A stretch of DNA of 64,000 bases from Symsagittifera roscoffensis (Eukaryota > Xenacoelomorpha > Acoela > Convolutidae), in the NCBI RefSeq assembly GCF_963678635.1, contig NC_087062.1, positions 5,568,193-5,632,192 on the forward strand, written 5' to 3'. A program made the translations under genes and the position numbers. Below, piece by piece: positions 23,801 through 34,416 of this stretch. The stretch's first letter is position 1; each line of letters opens with the position of its first letter. The notes under the pieces are model-generated. The model did not search any database. It had not been told where the DNA came from and worked only from the letters and a program-made list of their open reading frames with translations.

Positions 23801-26800
23801 TGGTCTGAACCCGGCTCAGTGTGAAAACAGGTCAGTTTTGCAGTAGTTTTAGTGAACATTCAGCCTGTAATTTAAGGAAGAAAATTTTATTCATTTGAAG
23901 TTAAATTACGAACCAAAAATAAGTCAAATAAATATAGCCGTTTGCTGTGCAAGTAGCACAGATTTTTCCAAACTCATTCACAAAAAAATTACAAAAAATG
24001 TTTTTTTTTCAAGTTAGTTTCGTTTTTTTTGCACGGTGTGATCAGAGGAATATACGAACGCGTGGAATTTTAGGTAAATACGCATTATCGATAATAATTG
24101 TCGTCGAGAAAAAGAATAACATCCAAAAAAAAGTTATCACTAAAAACTTTTTAATAAAAAAAATTTTGTTTGTTTTTCTTTTGCTGAAGAACTACTTTTG
24201 TTGCCAAGCAAAAGGTAAATGAAGCTGCATCTGATCCTATAGTAATTAGCCTTGAGTAAAACGACGTTTTTTTACTACTTCAATGAAAATTTTTACTAAA
24301 AGATTTATTCACTCTCTTTAATCGCTGGGAATTAGACAAAAAATTTCAAACTGCCTTTTCTCGACACTGAAGAAATGTTCTTAAATGTCGCTTGCTTGAA
24401 TAACGACTGAAATGGCTTATATAATATATCACCTGGTCGGAATAATTACCAGCTCGAAACACAAAAAAGAAAATTTGTTTTGGACTCGGGTTTCAGGGCG
24501 TTTTTTTTATTCTCGTAGGACGATAAGGATGGCAGGTGCGGTGGTGCTGATGCTGATAATAATTGGTTTCTTATTATTAATTTAACCTTGCTTATTACAG
24601 TTCTGACAAACGGGTAAAAATCTTGCTGTAAAGAATTTTGATCCAACTAAAAAAAAACGTTTTTCTACCTATTTTAAGATACTAGTCTCGGTAGTTGATT
24701 ATTGCAGTAGGGAACTGGGTTTTTAATCTTTTAACAACTTGTCCAACAAAATCTTATCCCCTACATTGGGCTTTTTATATGTCAATGAATGTAGTGATAA
24801 GATTTTTTTCCACCTAAGTCGCAAATAAAAGTGCTCATTTGGTGGCACTTGGTATATTTCAATCTTATCATATTTAAGCTTATTTAAGCATAAAGTTTTT
24901 AATGGCATATGTTTTTGCTGCGTTTTTGGCTAGTGTTAGGTTCTGTTTGAAAAAACATGGATTATGAAAATGTACGGGATTTGTTGTGTTTCTTTTTTTT
25001 GCGACGCCTGGAAAATTTTTGCTTTCGCAGAAATTTTAATTTTTCTATAATTCTGTACCGAGTTTTAAAAAATGAGACGAATGGAAAAACCGAGTGCTAT
25101 TCTTTCGGTAGTCTCTTTTCATTTTACCTGACGTTCTAGGGCCTTTAAAAGTTTCAGTAGGGGGTTTTTTTGGCCTATTTCCTTAGAGTTTTTAATTTTC
25201 TCAAATTTTAAATGCACATCTGAGATAAAAATTTCAATCAAAAGATTAAGTTATGGGGATCTTTCTTCTTAAATGGCTATTTCCTAAATTCGGTAGAAAA
25301 AGTTATGGCCTCAAGCAAGTCCATTTTTTGAGATTTTGGTTAATTTTGAAAACTTATTGATTTTCTTAAAAATTACGCTGCCAAATCGGAGATTGAGTGT
25401 TTGAACGAAAAAAAAACAGTAATGCGCATCTCACCTGCGCAAGCGTCTATGCCCTGCGTTTTGAAAAAAGTATGGCACTAATAAATCTCCATATTTTAAA
25501 ATGTTGCCCGTTTTTTGGAAAGTTATTCTTTTTGTTCAAAAATTAGCCTGCTGATTCTGATTTTGATAGTTCAATGAAAGTAACATGGGGCTTAGATTTT
25601 CCCTGCATGATCTGTTTTGCCCCTATTTTCTTTGTAAAAAAGCTGCTATGGACTTCGAAAAAATGCCTATAAGTTTTATCGTTTTTAAAGAACTTTTTCA
25701 CTTCTCTTTACCGTCACTTCTCGAAACTGCTGGCTAAGTCTAGAATTAAGGGTTCAATCTAAAAAATCAGGGTGCGGGAATCTTGAATCTAAAAATCAGG
25801 TTGTGGAAAGCACAGGCTATTCCTATCCTTAAGAAGAAAAATAATGGATTTGGGAAAAGTCAAATTTGATCGATTTTTGGAATCTTTTTCACTTTTTTGA
25901 AAACTACCCAGCCAAGTCTGAGATAAAGACTTAATTGAAAAAGCGAGTAGTTGTTTTCTCCTTTAAATAAACGGTTAATCCTCTGCTTAAGCAGGGAAAC
26001 ACTAGGGTTTAGTGTAAAGTCCTTTTTTCAAATTTTGAAAAAGCGTTTCCATATCGGCGCTTAAACGTTGGCCAGAACAGGGTCTTTATAGTGCTTTGCT
26101 GGAGCTCGGAAAATCAATTTGGTTGATCAAAAAAAAGTTCGGAAAAATTTTTGAAAGTTTTTTGAAAATCGGTCCCGCCTCGAAAAAACCCTAGATCCAC
26201 CCCTGATTTATTTGGTTTTAAATATAACGCTGAGACATTTTTTCATGGCCCGCAAAATAAAGTTTTTGCGAATGTCACTATGAAGATACATCGAATGTCT
26301 ATAAATTTTAGGGAAATTCGCGCTTTTGTTCAAACATTCACAAATTAAATTGATCTCCTTGAACATGATGATAAATAATAATAAAAAAATTTGTTAGATT
26401 GCTAGAAATGAATTTACACTAGATTTTGTGTGCTGTGCTTTGTGTCTTGGTGTTTTGATATTCCGGATAAGTTTTTTTTGTGCATTGGTTATTCTGACGA
26501 TATTCTGAACCTTGCTTATGCTGATACTGGTTCTGACATAAATTTTTGCGTCCCAGCCTGAAATCTGATAATTTATCCGAAAATTGAAATTTAGATACAT
26601 TGAGAAGGCTAAACAACTGGAGATGTACGGGGTGTCGATGCACGAGGTACTGGGCAAAGACGGGAACCTCTACAAGTTGGGACTGACACCCTTCGGAATG
26701 CTGATATTCGACGGAGAAGATAGGATCGGACTGTTCCTCTGGCGGAACATGACCAGACTACACTTCGACAGACGACAGTTGTTCATCCATGTCGCAGAGC

Positions 26801-29225
26801 CAGAGCAGGAGCAGTCGGATCCTCGTGAGAAGCTGCATGTGTTCCAGTTCACACTGCAAAGTAGCAAGGTGGGTAGAGCTATAGTAGACAGGCAGCGAGC
26901 AAAAAATACAATAAACGTATTTTCAAAATAAGTGCGGCGTATTTTAATAATTTAAGCTCGTTTAAAAGAGGCAGCGTCAATTAATTGAGGCGTACTTTGT
27001 CTATAGCTTTTATTTTTTTAAGTTTGTTACTCAATTCGTAATAAAGTTATGCAATTCAAACAAATTGCAAGTTACGATAAGGTTTTATGAAAAGGTCATT
27101 TATCTGATTTATAATTTCATTAGATCCTAATAAATCGAATTGCAAAAGTTTGCTGGTTTCGAACCTCGAAACTAAACTAAAAAACTTTCATAACTCTGAA
27201 CGAGAGAGCAAAATTAATTTAAAAAGTAGTATGGACATCTTTTTGATTAGGGATCTGTCCATTTTGTGGATCCGTCTATCAAAGTTGTACTGTAAGCAGG
27301 TGTGTAAACATGTCTGGAAGTGTGCTGTCGAGTTCCACGTGTTCTACAGACTCCACAGTGCGAATGACAGTGTAGGTGAAAAGGGGTGGAGCGAGGGGGG
27401 GTCGGTGTTTGGAGGCAAACAGAAACACAGACAGAGTCTGGTCCGAATGCAGTCTAAGTTCAGATTCAGTGGAAGGACGGAAGCTCAGCTGAGACAGTCG
27501 GCGAGAGTTCCACAGGCACGACCGCGAAGACAGATCCAGTTCCAGAGAAAACATAGCAAGAGGTAAGTCTGTTTCTTCATTACTTTATAGTTATAACTAT
27601 ATTTAATAAGAGTCGATAAACTTAGTTCAGACTCTTGTATAGTTCGTGATGCTTTTCTTTTTCGTTTTTTTTTAAAGGAGAAGTCCTAAAATTTGTCCAA
27701 GCTCAAATTTGCTTTTTCGTGGTTTGACCTATTTTGATCTATTTCGGAGTTCAGTTCATTTCTTTTGTTAAAAGGAAGACAAACTTCTCTATCGAACAAG
27801 CTTCACTCTTTTCCTTTCGTGTCTGCTAGATTGCAAAGCTATTTTTGTTGTATCGCATTTGATGCGAAGATCCGCTTCGTCTCTGTGTTAGAATCACGAA
27901 TCACGGCCGAAAGGACATTAATGAATATGATGAATCTCGAGAAAATGGTATTTTGAAATGAATGCATTCAAATTATATCACATGGCTTCAAATTGACTGG
28001 GAAGAGAAATACATGAAGTGAAGGGAAGGAACTATGGCGCAGCTTTGCTTGTCTCAAAGGGAAGGCTTGCTGGAGGTCAAGTGTGATACCATTTTGAAGA
28101 CCTATTGGTCGTGATTTGGATTCGTAAAAAATTCAATAAAAGGCCTTGAACTTTTCCGTTTTGATTTATTTCGACATTCTAGATCACAAATATTATATAT
28201 ATTAAACGTCAGCGTTAAATTGACAGTTCTTTTAAGTGAATGATTTCTTGAAAAATCTGAAAGCGTTATATTACTGGAAGATTTTGATTAGGTATTCGAG
28301 AAGGGAGTCGCATCGAATCAGAGAGACAATTCAGTCACAATCTCTATCACAAAATCAATCATTCTCATCATCAGCGGGCAATATTAGCTCACAGAGACAT
28401 AACAGGAGTAACGATTCAAGTAGCGCAATATCACAAAATCAAGGTCGTAGAAACAGATCTGCGGAAAAGAGGAGCGTCTCGCAAACGTCCCTGAACGCAG
28501 CGCGTCCATCTCAAAGTAATATCAATCATAATGAGAGTCATCAGTCGAGTTCCAGATCCGGCGACCAATATAGTGACAGAGACCATATGGGATACCAAAC
28601 CGCAACGGACCTGATTGACTTCAGTCCATCGTCAACTTCTCAAGAGTCAAGGACGAGATCACATAAAACCGTGAACTCGAGCGACGATAAAAATAGATGT
28701 ATGGTGAACGAAATTGGTCTATCGTTTAGCTCAGCGTCGGGCGATTCGAACGACAGAAGCGCTGATAGCTTCAACTTGGACCACAGAAACTGGACCCATA
28801 TATCATCACAGTTACGTAATGTTTCTGAGGCGTCGACAAGGGGAGAGGTTTTAGTAGCTCCTCCACCTCGAGGAATCTCGCATCAACGGGTCATGAATCA
28901 TCAAAGTAATCGCCATGTGGACCAACCTAACAGCAGACAAAACAATGCAAATCACGATCTTAGTCATACTAGAAATGGGCCAATACACGTGAATCCGAGA
29001 GAGAGCTACGAATCAAATGTCAATCATTCGTACAACCCATATAAGAATCAGTCTCCTGAACAAAAAGTGGCAAGTTCACAAGTGTATACTGAAAGAGCCA
29101 GACAATCAAACAATCCAGATTTTCTTTCGTCCACGATGATTGACCCGCAAGGAACACTTACGGAACGACAGCGACTCGTGAACAGTGCAAAAGTATCACG
29201 CAGAGTAATGATGACGGAAATTTGA
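17443..29225 (+). CDS. EPB41L5/Yurt-type band 4.1 FERM protein (five exons, 5' end missing)
   Basis: Five exons join in consistent phase to give about 685 residues. FERM lobe F1 is in exon A, F2 in exon B, F3 in exon C, the F3 end and FERM-adjacent (FA) region in exon D, and a long Ser/Asn/Gln-rich tail in exon E. Strings such as [25 protein letters not shown] and [10 protein letters not shown], together with SKR joined to YSRR across the D/E splice, are close to what is known of EPB41L5. The fly relative is Yurt. Such proteins bind membrane proteins through FERM and act at the cell cortex and junctions (family knowledge). The initiating exon was not located; it should lie upstream of 17443. 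The protein ends T-E-I, a fit to a class I PDZ ligand. Confidence 0.8.
17805..23603 (+). other. Intron 1 of the FERM gene, repeat-filled
   Basis: This 5.8 kb intron contains no supported host exon. It holds diverged units of a repeat that recurs in intron 2 (about 18660-19640, with wording like CCAAGTCTGAGATTAAA). It also holds a near-duplicate pair (19530-19590 and 20939-20998), a TGTA-type microsatellite at 20876-20935 and a dispersed repeat family at about 21200-22440. A weak tRNA-like A box (TGGCTGAGTGGTTA) lies near 22821. Confidence 0.6.
20872..20940. repeat. ATGT/GTGT microsatellite
   Basis: The stretch is an imperfect run of GTAT and GTGT units (for example TGTATGTATGTGTGTATATG). It lies in intron 1 of the FERM gene. 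It is a simple repeat likely to vary in length between individuals. Confidence 0.85.
23604..23830 (+). CDS. EPB41L5: FERM gene exon B (lobe F2)
   Basis: The acceptor CTTGTCATTCCAG ends at 23603 and the donor is AACAG|GTCAGT. The exon starts on a codon boundary, matching exon A, and ends with two bases of a split codon. It encodes the acyl-CoA-binding-protein-like F2 lobe: [38 protein letters not shown] and GLNPAQCEN. The VQLAA..LQ.ELGDYD string is characteristic of band 4.1 FERM domains. The F2 end continues in exon C. Confidence 0.88.
23831..26594 (+). other. Intron 2 of the FERM gene, repeat-filled
   Basis: No host exon was found. From about 25200 to 25960 the sequence shows five diverged repeats about 157-185 bases apart, each with a core like AAACTACCCAGCCAAGTCTG. 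Similar cores occur in intron 1. The right part (about 26020-26205) is the 3' half of a hAT-type MITE listed separately. Confidence 0.55.
26030..26205 (+). mobile_element. hAT-like MITE, partial copy (3' half)
   Basis: The segment shares TGGCCAGAACAGGGTCTTTA, TAGTGCTTTG, GAGCTCGGAAAATCAATTTG and an end CTAGATCCACCCCTG with the full MITE copies at 42 and 53 kb. The left terminal repeat is not recognisable, so this copy is truncated or diverged. It sits in intron 2 of the FERM gene. Confidence 0.65.
26595..26868 (+). CDS. EPB41L5: FERM gene exon C (lobe F3 start)
   Basis: The acceptor GAAATTTAG ends at 26594 and the donor is AGCAAG|GTGGGT. The first base completes the codon split at exon B (giving [11 protein letters not shown]), and the exon ends on a codon boundary. 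It encodes [56 protein letters not shown] and [10 protein letters not shown], the PH/PTB-like F3 lobe that usually contacts membrane protein tails. An acidic run [12 protein letters not shown] falls in the loop before the HVFQF strand. Confidence 0.9.
27300..27562 (+). CDS. EPB41L5: FERM gene exon D (F3 end and FERM-adjacent region)
   Basis: The acceptor TGTAAGCAG ends at 27299 and the donor is AAGAG|GTAAGT. The phases agree with exons C and E. It encodes [17 protein letters not shown], the last helix of FERM. A basic FERM-adjacent region follows ([20 protein letters not shown]) and then RKHSKR, which continues across the splice. FA regions regulate several 4.1 proteins by phosphorylation (family knowledge). 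A glycine-rich insert ([14 protein letters not shown]) separates FERM from FA. Confidence 0.88.
28292..29225 (+). CDS. EPB41L5: FERM gene exon E (low-complexity tail, stop)
   Basis: The acceptor TTTTGATTAG ends at 28291; one base completes the arginine codon before YSRRESHR. The exon runs uninterrupted to TGA at 29223-29225 and encodes about 311 residues rich in Ser, Asn, Gln and Arg, with no folded domain recognised. Short features include [15 protein letters not shown] and NPYKNQSPE. The last residues MMTEI give a class I PDZ-ligand pattern; from memory, vertebrate EPB41L5 ends similarly in T-E-L. The upstream in-frame methionine at 28236 is intronic. Confidence 0.85.
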
Positions 29226-30480
29226 AAACAGAATTTGCTATTCGATTGCGTTCTATCGTTTCACGAAATCATATCTCAATTAGTTCTTTGGTCTTACGTA
29301 ATCATATCATCCGTCTCTAATTTCATATCAAAAATCAAATACATTTAAACTATGAATCTTTCATTTTTAGTCATTTTAGTATACTTTATTCGTACTGAAT
29401 GGTGCTTTTCGTATTTCAATCAACGACGCAATTTATACTCGCAAGTGAACGTTGCCAAATGCTTCCGATAACATCCGTTCTCAAATTGACTCTATATTTT
29501 TATTGAATTAAAACCAGAATACTTCTCGTGAAATACTGCCAACGAAGTAGCGTACAAGCTTCAAGATGTTGATCCAAGACATAAGAAGATCTAGTTTTTT
29601 TTAGGTCTTATGCGCCGTTGTTTGGTTCTACAGCAAATTCTTGCTTCTTTGACCGGGTTCCTGAATTTTAACTTTCAACTAATTCGGCAATTTTGTCTCC
29701 TCCATAGGACCGTAATTATACTAGCTTTAGACCTTCGTGCCAAAACACATTAGAGACATATTCTTTCTTCAAATAAAGTTGCAGATATATGACGAAAATT
29801 GATGGAAACTGAAGCAGTTTATACGCTCGCTTTTCATCCTCAAAGTTTTTCCCAAGTGCTTCTTTGCCCTTGCTACAAGCAAGGGTATTACAATCGTGCA
29901 CTAGAATTTTTTCCCGTGAACAACTTTGTCCACAAAATCTTCACTTTTTTTGGAGGATCTTCACTTCTGCAGGATCTTTCATCTTTCAAGTTTAAAAAAA
30001 CTACTATCACTTCAGTAGAAATTAGTTTAAGCCCGCTTCAGTTCTAAACTTTTGCAAAATAATTCTTAATTTTTTTTCGGGTTCGTGGTTTTCGTCCTAA
30101 TTTCTTTCGTTTCATTTTCCGTTTTTTTAAACGTCGTTTTTTTATCTGGTAGGTTTTTATTGGGGTACCTTTTAAAGCATGGCTTGTGTTCCAATGTAAA
30201 CAGTTTTTACTATAACTGAGTTTCGCAAATTTTTTAATTTATGTCTGGTTTTGAGTTTTTTTTTGTACATTTAAACAATTTCAGTTTATATTATATAGAC
30301 TCAGTCAACTATTTTGCGTTATTTCGAGAGCAAAATATATCCGTTTGGGATTATGTGTTTCAATTGGATGGGTCGTAAACATTTCATTTTGATTGTTGGA
30401 AGGGTCTGAACTTGTTTGTTGGAAGGGTCACCACATCACAGCCTCCTTTCAACCAGTCTTGTGGCAAAAGCTGTGGTAAA
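29226..30480. repeat. 3' flank of FERM gene with dispersed repeats
   Basis: The first few hundred bases are probably 3' UTR (ATTAAA near 29508). Segment 29510-29760 recurs in diverged form at 31240-31520 (AAGAAGATCTAGT, then GGACCGTA/GGGCCGTA and TAGACCTTCGTG). From 29866 a family member begins with the hairpin CCCTTGC...GCAAGGG. It continues to about 30390, sharing GCAAAATATATCCGTTTGGG with 21540-21950. Confidence 0.5.
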
Positions 30481-30481
30481 T

Positions 30482-31230
30482 CTTCAATGTACCTAACTGC
30501 TATGGAAAAAGACTTAAAGCTAACCAATGTATAATCTTCTGAGCTTCTGTGGATGCCTCGCAGGTCAACCAAAAGATTTCATGTATCCTGGCTTAATGCA
30601 TACGTTCAATTTCTTAAGAGGATGACTTTTTTGTTGAAATTAATGCACTTTTTTCACTAAATTTGATTACCTTAATCAGTGTATCCGTGTTCCGAAAAGA
30701 AAATCTTGAACGTTCCTAACTGCTGTGGAATAAGTCATACGGCTGGCCAATGGTTCACCTTCGCTGAGCTGCGCTGAATGCCTCGAAGGTCGATTGAAAG
30801 ATTTCATGCATCTTGGTTTTAGGCATACGTTCAATTTCTCAAGAGAATGACATTTTTTGTTGAAATGAATGCTTTTTTGGCACTAAATTTGATTACTTTT
30901 ATTAGTGTATCCGTGTTCCGAGAACAAAATCTTCAACGTTCCTAACTGTTGTGGAAAAAGGCTTAAAGCTAACCATTGGATAATCTTTGAGCTGCCGTGA
31001 ATGCCTCGCAGGTCGACCAAAAGATTTCATGCATTCTGGCTTTAGGTATACGTTCATTTTCTTAAGAGAATGACCTTTTTTGTTGAAATTATTGCACTTT
31101 TGTCACTAATTTTGATTGCCTTTATCAGTGTATCCGTGTTCCGAGAACAAAATCTTCAACGTTCCTAACTGTGGTGGAATAAGGATACGGCTGGCCAATG
31201 GTTTATCTTCTCTGAGCTGCCGTGAATGCA
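30482..31230 (+). repeat. Tandem repeat, unit about 223-226 bp, 3.3 copies
   Basis: Units start at about 30482, 30705, 30931 and 31154 with CTTCAACGTTCCTAACTG-type sequence. Each carries a pair of recognisable internal strings (GCCTCGCAGGTCGACCAAAA and GTATCCGTGTTCCGAGAACA). The last copy is partial. The units differ by scattered substitutions, so the array is not recent. Confidence 0.75.
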
Positions 31231-31539
31231 AGTTCCTGCTTCTTTAACAGGATTCGTGAACTTTTAATTGAATCGATAATTCCGTCTTCGCTATAGGGCC
31301 GTAGTGATACTAGGTTCTGACCTTCGTGAAAAAATACGTCAGAGAATTATCAGAGAAGCTAGTGGAGAACAATGAATTCAAACCAGATTACTTCTAGTGA
31401 AACAATGCCATCGAAGTAGCGTAGAAGCTGTAAGACGCTAGATCCAAGACAGTAGAAGATCTAGTGTTTTTCTGTGTTTTTTATGCCCCATTCTTTTGTT
31501 CTGCAAGTTCGTGCTTCTTTAGGGCGGCTAAATCTTCTG

Positions 31540-32270
31540 ACGGGCAGTGATTGAAGTCTCTGGCCTTCTGCGTTTTGAGTCCCAAAGCAGAAATTGCAAT
31601 TAAATGGCCGATATCGCAGTCAAATTCCGGGCGCCATTCGTCAAAAAATCAATTCAGGTCACCGCACAGGAAAATATTTTTTGCTCAGGTACAGAGACCA
31701 TAGTATATTCTAGCGTGTCATAAAAATCATCTTTTCCCAAACCCTCTCTACCAGCTTGTTGGGCGTAAGCAAGTACAATAGTACTCACAGTTTGCCCTTA
31801 TACAATTTATATAACACGTTCATTTACCTTAACCACTTCCAATAAATTTTCAACAAGTCGACCATTGATGCCTATTGCAACACCGTATGTGCCTTCCGAG
31901 TTTCCTTACCAGTATTTTCACTTGAATTTTTGATTGCCATGTCCAAAGTTTTTTATGCTGCTTCCTTTGAATTGAGACAGCACATCGATATCTTTCTTCT
32001 TTCTAGAGCCTTGCATATCTCTTAAGTGTGTTAACGTTCCATAATAATAGTGGGAAAGAATTTTTGTCTATGGTGGGTTTCGTCCTATACATATTAGTAT
32101 TAGTCATAGTAGTTGATACCGTGAGATTTTTAGCACCCCATTCCCACTTACTTTCCTCAAGTTGTTTGGAGTCGTGCCCTTTATAGGGCATATTTAAATG
32201 CGAAGTCCTTATGGATCGGATGCGCTTCCTGACTTCCAACCTCCTTCTTTTCCCGGGCTTGGGACCGGCA
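31540..32270 (-). mobile_element. Decayed RTE-type LINE endonuclease relic
   Basis: On the minus strand the sequence reads LLLWNVNTLKRYARL (about 32040-31995), then GVAIGINGRLVENLLEVV and KVNERVI (about 31890-31810). TVSTIVLAYAQQAGREGLGK and DDFYDTLEYTMVSVPEQKIF follow (about 31790-31675). These correspond to the APE endonuclease of RTE-type LINEs, where the wording YAPQ.G....K..FYD.L is characteristic. Several stops and shifts break it. No reverse transcriptase follows before the window's next repeats. Confidence 0.6.
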
Positions 32271-32331
32271 GTTCCATCTTAATAACAAGACAGACCAGGC
32301 GGTGTTACAAAACAGAGCAGGCGAAACAGTC

Positions 32332-32579
32332 GAATCCAACAACAAAAGATTAAATTGAACGACGAATCGACTCTCAGTGCATCATAGAGAGTTTATACAA
32401 TGGAATCCAGCAACAAACAGAATAAATTGACCGCGGAATTCTTTAACAAATTGTGGAATCCAACAACAAAAGATTAAATTGAACGACGAATCGACTCTCA
32501 GTGCATCATAGAGAGTTTATACAATGGAATCCAGCAACAAACAGAATAAATTGACCGCGGAATTCTTTAACAAATTGTG
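32332..32579 (+). repeat. Exact tandem duplication, 124 bp unit x 2
   Basis: Unit 32332-32455 is repeated without visible change at 32456-32579, and a third start (GAATCCAGCG) follows. Inside each unit, two half-units begin GAATCCAACAACAAAAG and GAATCCAGCAACAAACAG, so the array itself arose from an older, shorter repeat. Perfect identity suggests a recent duplication, or an assembly effect. Confidence 0.85.
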
Positions 32580-33767
32580 GAATCCAGCGTCATTTAATGG
32601 AATCCATTGCAATTTTTTTTTCGGAATTTTGCGTGGAAATCATTTGATTGTGAAATCCATTGACAAAAGTCTCTAAAATACGCATAAGATCTGTCCGTGG
32701 AATACAGACGCGTGAAAGCAAAAATATGCGCGTAGTTATGAAACCGAGCTTGGCGTCGTACTGTTTAGATTTTTGTATTACAATCTAACCGCTTTCTGAA
32801 AATAGATGTACTGAAGCTTTTCAATAGTAGAGAATCCGTTTTTTACAAAAATTTTGCGCAAAATATCTGAAGTTGTACAAATAATGTCAATGCATTTCTT
32901 TTCGTAATCTCTAGAAACATTTGCTTCCCATGTTTCAGTCTCTGTCTTCTTAAAACTAAACTAGTTTTCGTAGAAAGTCAAATAGTAGCGTAGCAATGCT
33001 TAAGTTGTCGAAAGAAATCTTTACAAACGTGATAAATTTTGTAGCCAGTCCTGAACAAATTTCAAATCTGAGTTTTAAAGTTTAGGCCGATTTATTACAT
33101 TGGTTGGCAGTATTTAGAGCAATCATCTCTTTTAGTTGAGATAATTCACATGTGAATTTCAATGAAACCAATAATTGCTGTAAATTTGATTTGAAAAACG
33201 GTTTGTATGTATGTCTACACACTACTTACATATCACATCGCTGTTGCTCCACATTTCAAATTCACATCTACTGATGTTCATTATTTATTTGGAGCTAACC
33301 TTCCTTCCAATTTGCTGCTTAATTCAAAATTTCTAAATATGTTTTTTTAAACTTCATCGAATTAACAGTCTGAGTTGTTACAGTCGTTGAGTTGTTGTTT
33401 TTTCTTGTTGTTTATATTTTTTCTTATTAATTGAGTTTTTACCCTTGATTATACATATCAAATTAGCTACTATTTTTTACGCAACTAGTTGAACAAAATT
33501 TTTCCTTCCGAGCTGAGTCATTTCTCGTATATGTAGCTTACGCAAAACCTATTCAGCAACATTTTTTAAATGTTTGACGTCGATGTGACTTTCCGGTTAT
33601 ATTCTAGATGAAAATGGGGTTCGAATATTTGCCCGAAAACTTATTTTAATCTATTGTGCCATATTTTTGCATGCAATATTTTCGCAATTTACATTAAAAT
33701 TGTTCTCGGGATTTTAACTTATTAAATAGCATTTGATTGAACCAAAAATTGCGTGTTCAACTGAATC
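32580..33767. other. AT-rich intergenic stretch, nothing recognised
   Basis: I see no domain-bearing frame or clear repeat here beyond simple AT-rich sequence. It lies upstream of the zinc-finger gene and could include its promoter or 5' exons, but no element is supported. Confidence 0.3.
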
Positions 33768-34082
33768 ATGTCCCGTCACGACAAAAATTTTAGTTCTAAT
33801 AACTTTGACATAGCTGAGCCTTTCAAATGTGTTTTTTGCACAGCATCAACCAACTCTGATAGCAAAAACGCTCAAGTCATAGTAACAAGGCAAACCCAAG
33901 CTGAAGCTAGGGGTACTACAGTATCTGAAATTCATACCAATTTGAGCATTGCGCGAATCAATGTTTCGAAAATTTCAGAAATTCCACCGCAATTGCCTAT
34001 TGATCCTTTTTTCTGTAGTTATGTTCGTTATCTGAAAAAAGTGCAAATCATACAAGTTTTCTTGAATTTCAAAGAGCCCTAA
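33768..34082 (+). CDS. Possible small open frame upstream of zinc-finger gene
   Basis: A 104-residue frame starts at an ATG and has mixed, hydrophilic composition with one CVFC pair (residues 23-26) near the N-terminus. No known domain is recognised. It could be an upstream exon of the zinc-finger gene, a small gene, or chance. No strong splice donor joins it to the next exon. Confidence 0.25.
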   Translation: MSRHDKNFSSNNFDIAEPFKCVFCTASTNSDSKNAQVIVTRQTQAEARGTTVSEIHTNLSIARINVSKISEIPPQLPIDPFFCSYVRYLKKVQIIQVFLNFKEP

Positions 34083-34416
34083 CTCGACGTATTCTTTTCT
34101 TCGATTTCATCTACTTTTTTGAACACTTTTCAGGTTTCTTCGAGCTCTTATTGAGTTGACACTTCTAGAAGTTTCTGGTGTTTTTTGTGCATTTTTCTGT
34201 CTTGCTGTTAATTAAAGCTGATTTTTACCGTTTTTTTCCTTTCGTTTGCTACTTGTCTTCTACTGTGCCTTCTTTTTTTTGAAGTAGTTTCTTTTTAGCG
34301 TTCTCAGTTTCCGCTGATTTGAAAGTCTTTTGAGACAATTGTATGAAATCGGTGAAGTATTTCACAAGTAGCGTAGTTTGTTTTGGTAATTACAAAATGG
34401 CTCTTTTGAAGATTAC

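Noticed and set aside
30482-31230. CRISPR-like array
   Set aside because: Units are long and contiguous without spacer/repeat alternation, and the host is an animal genome.
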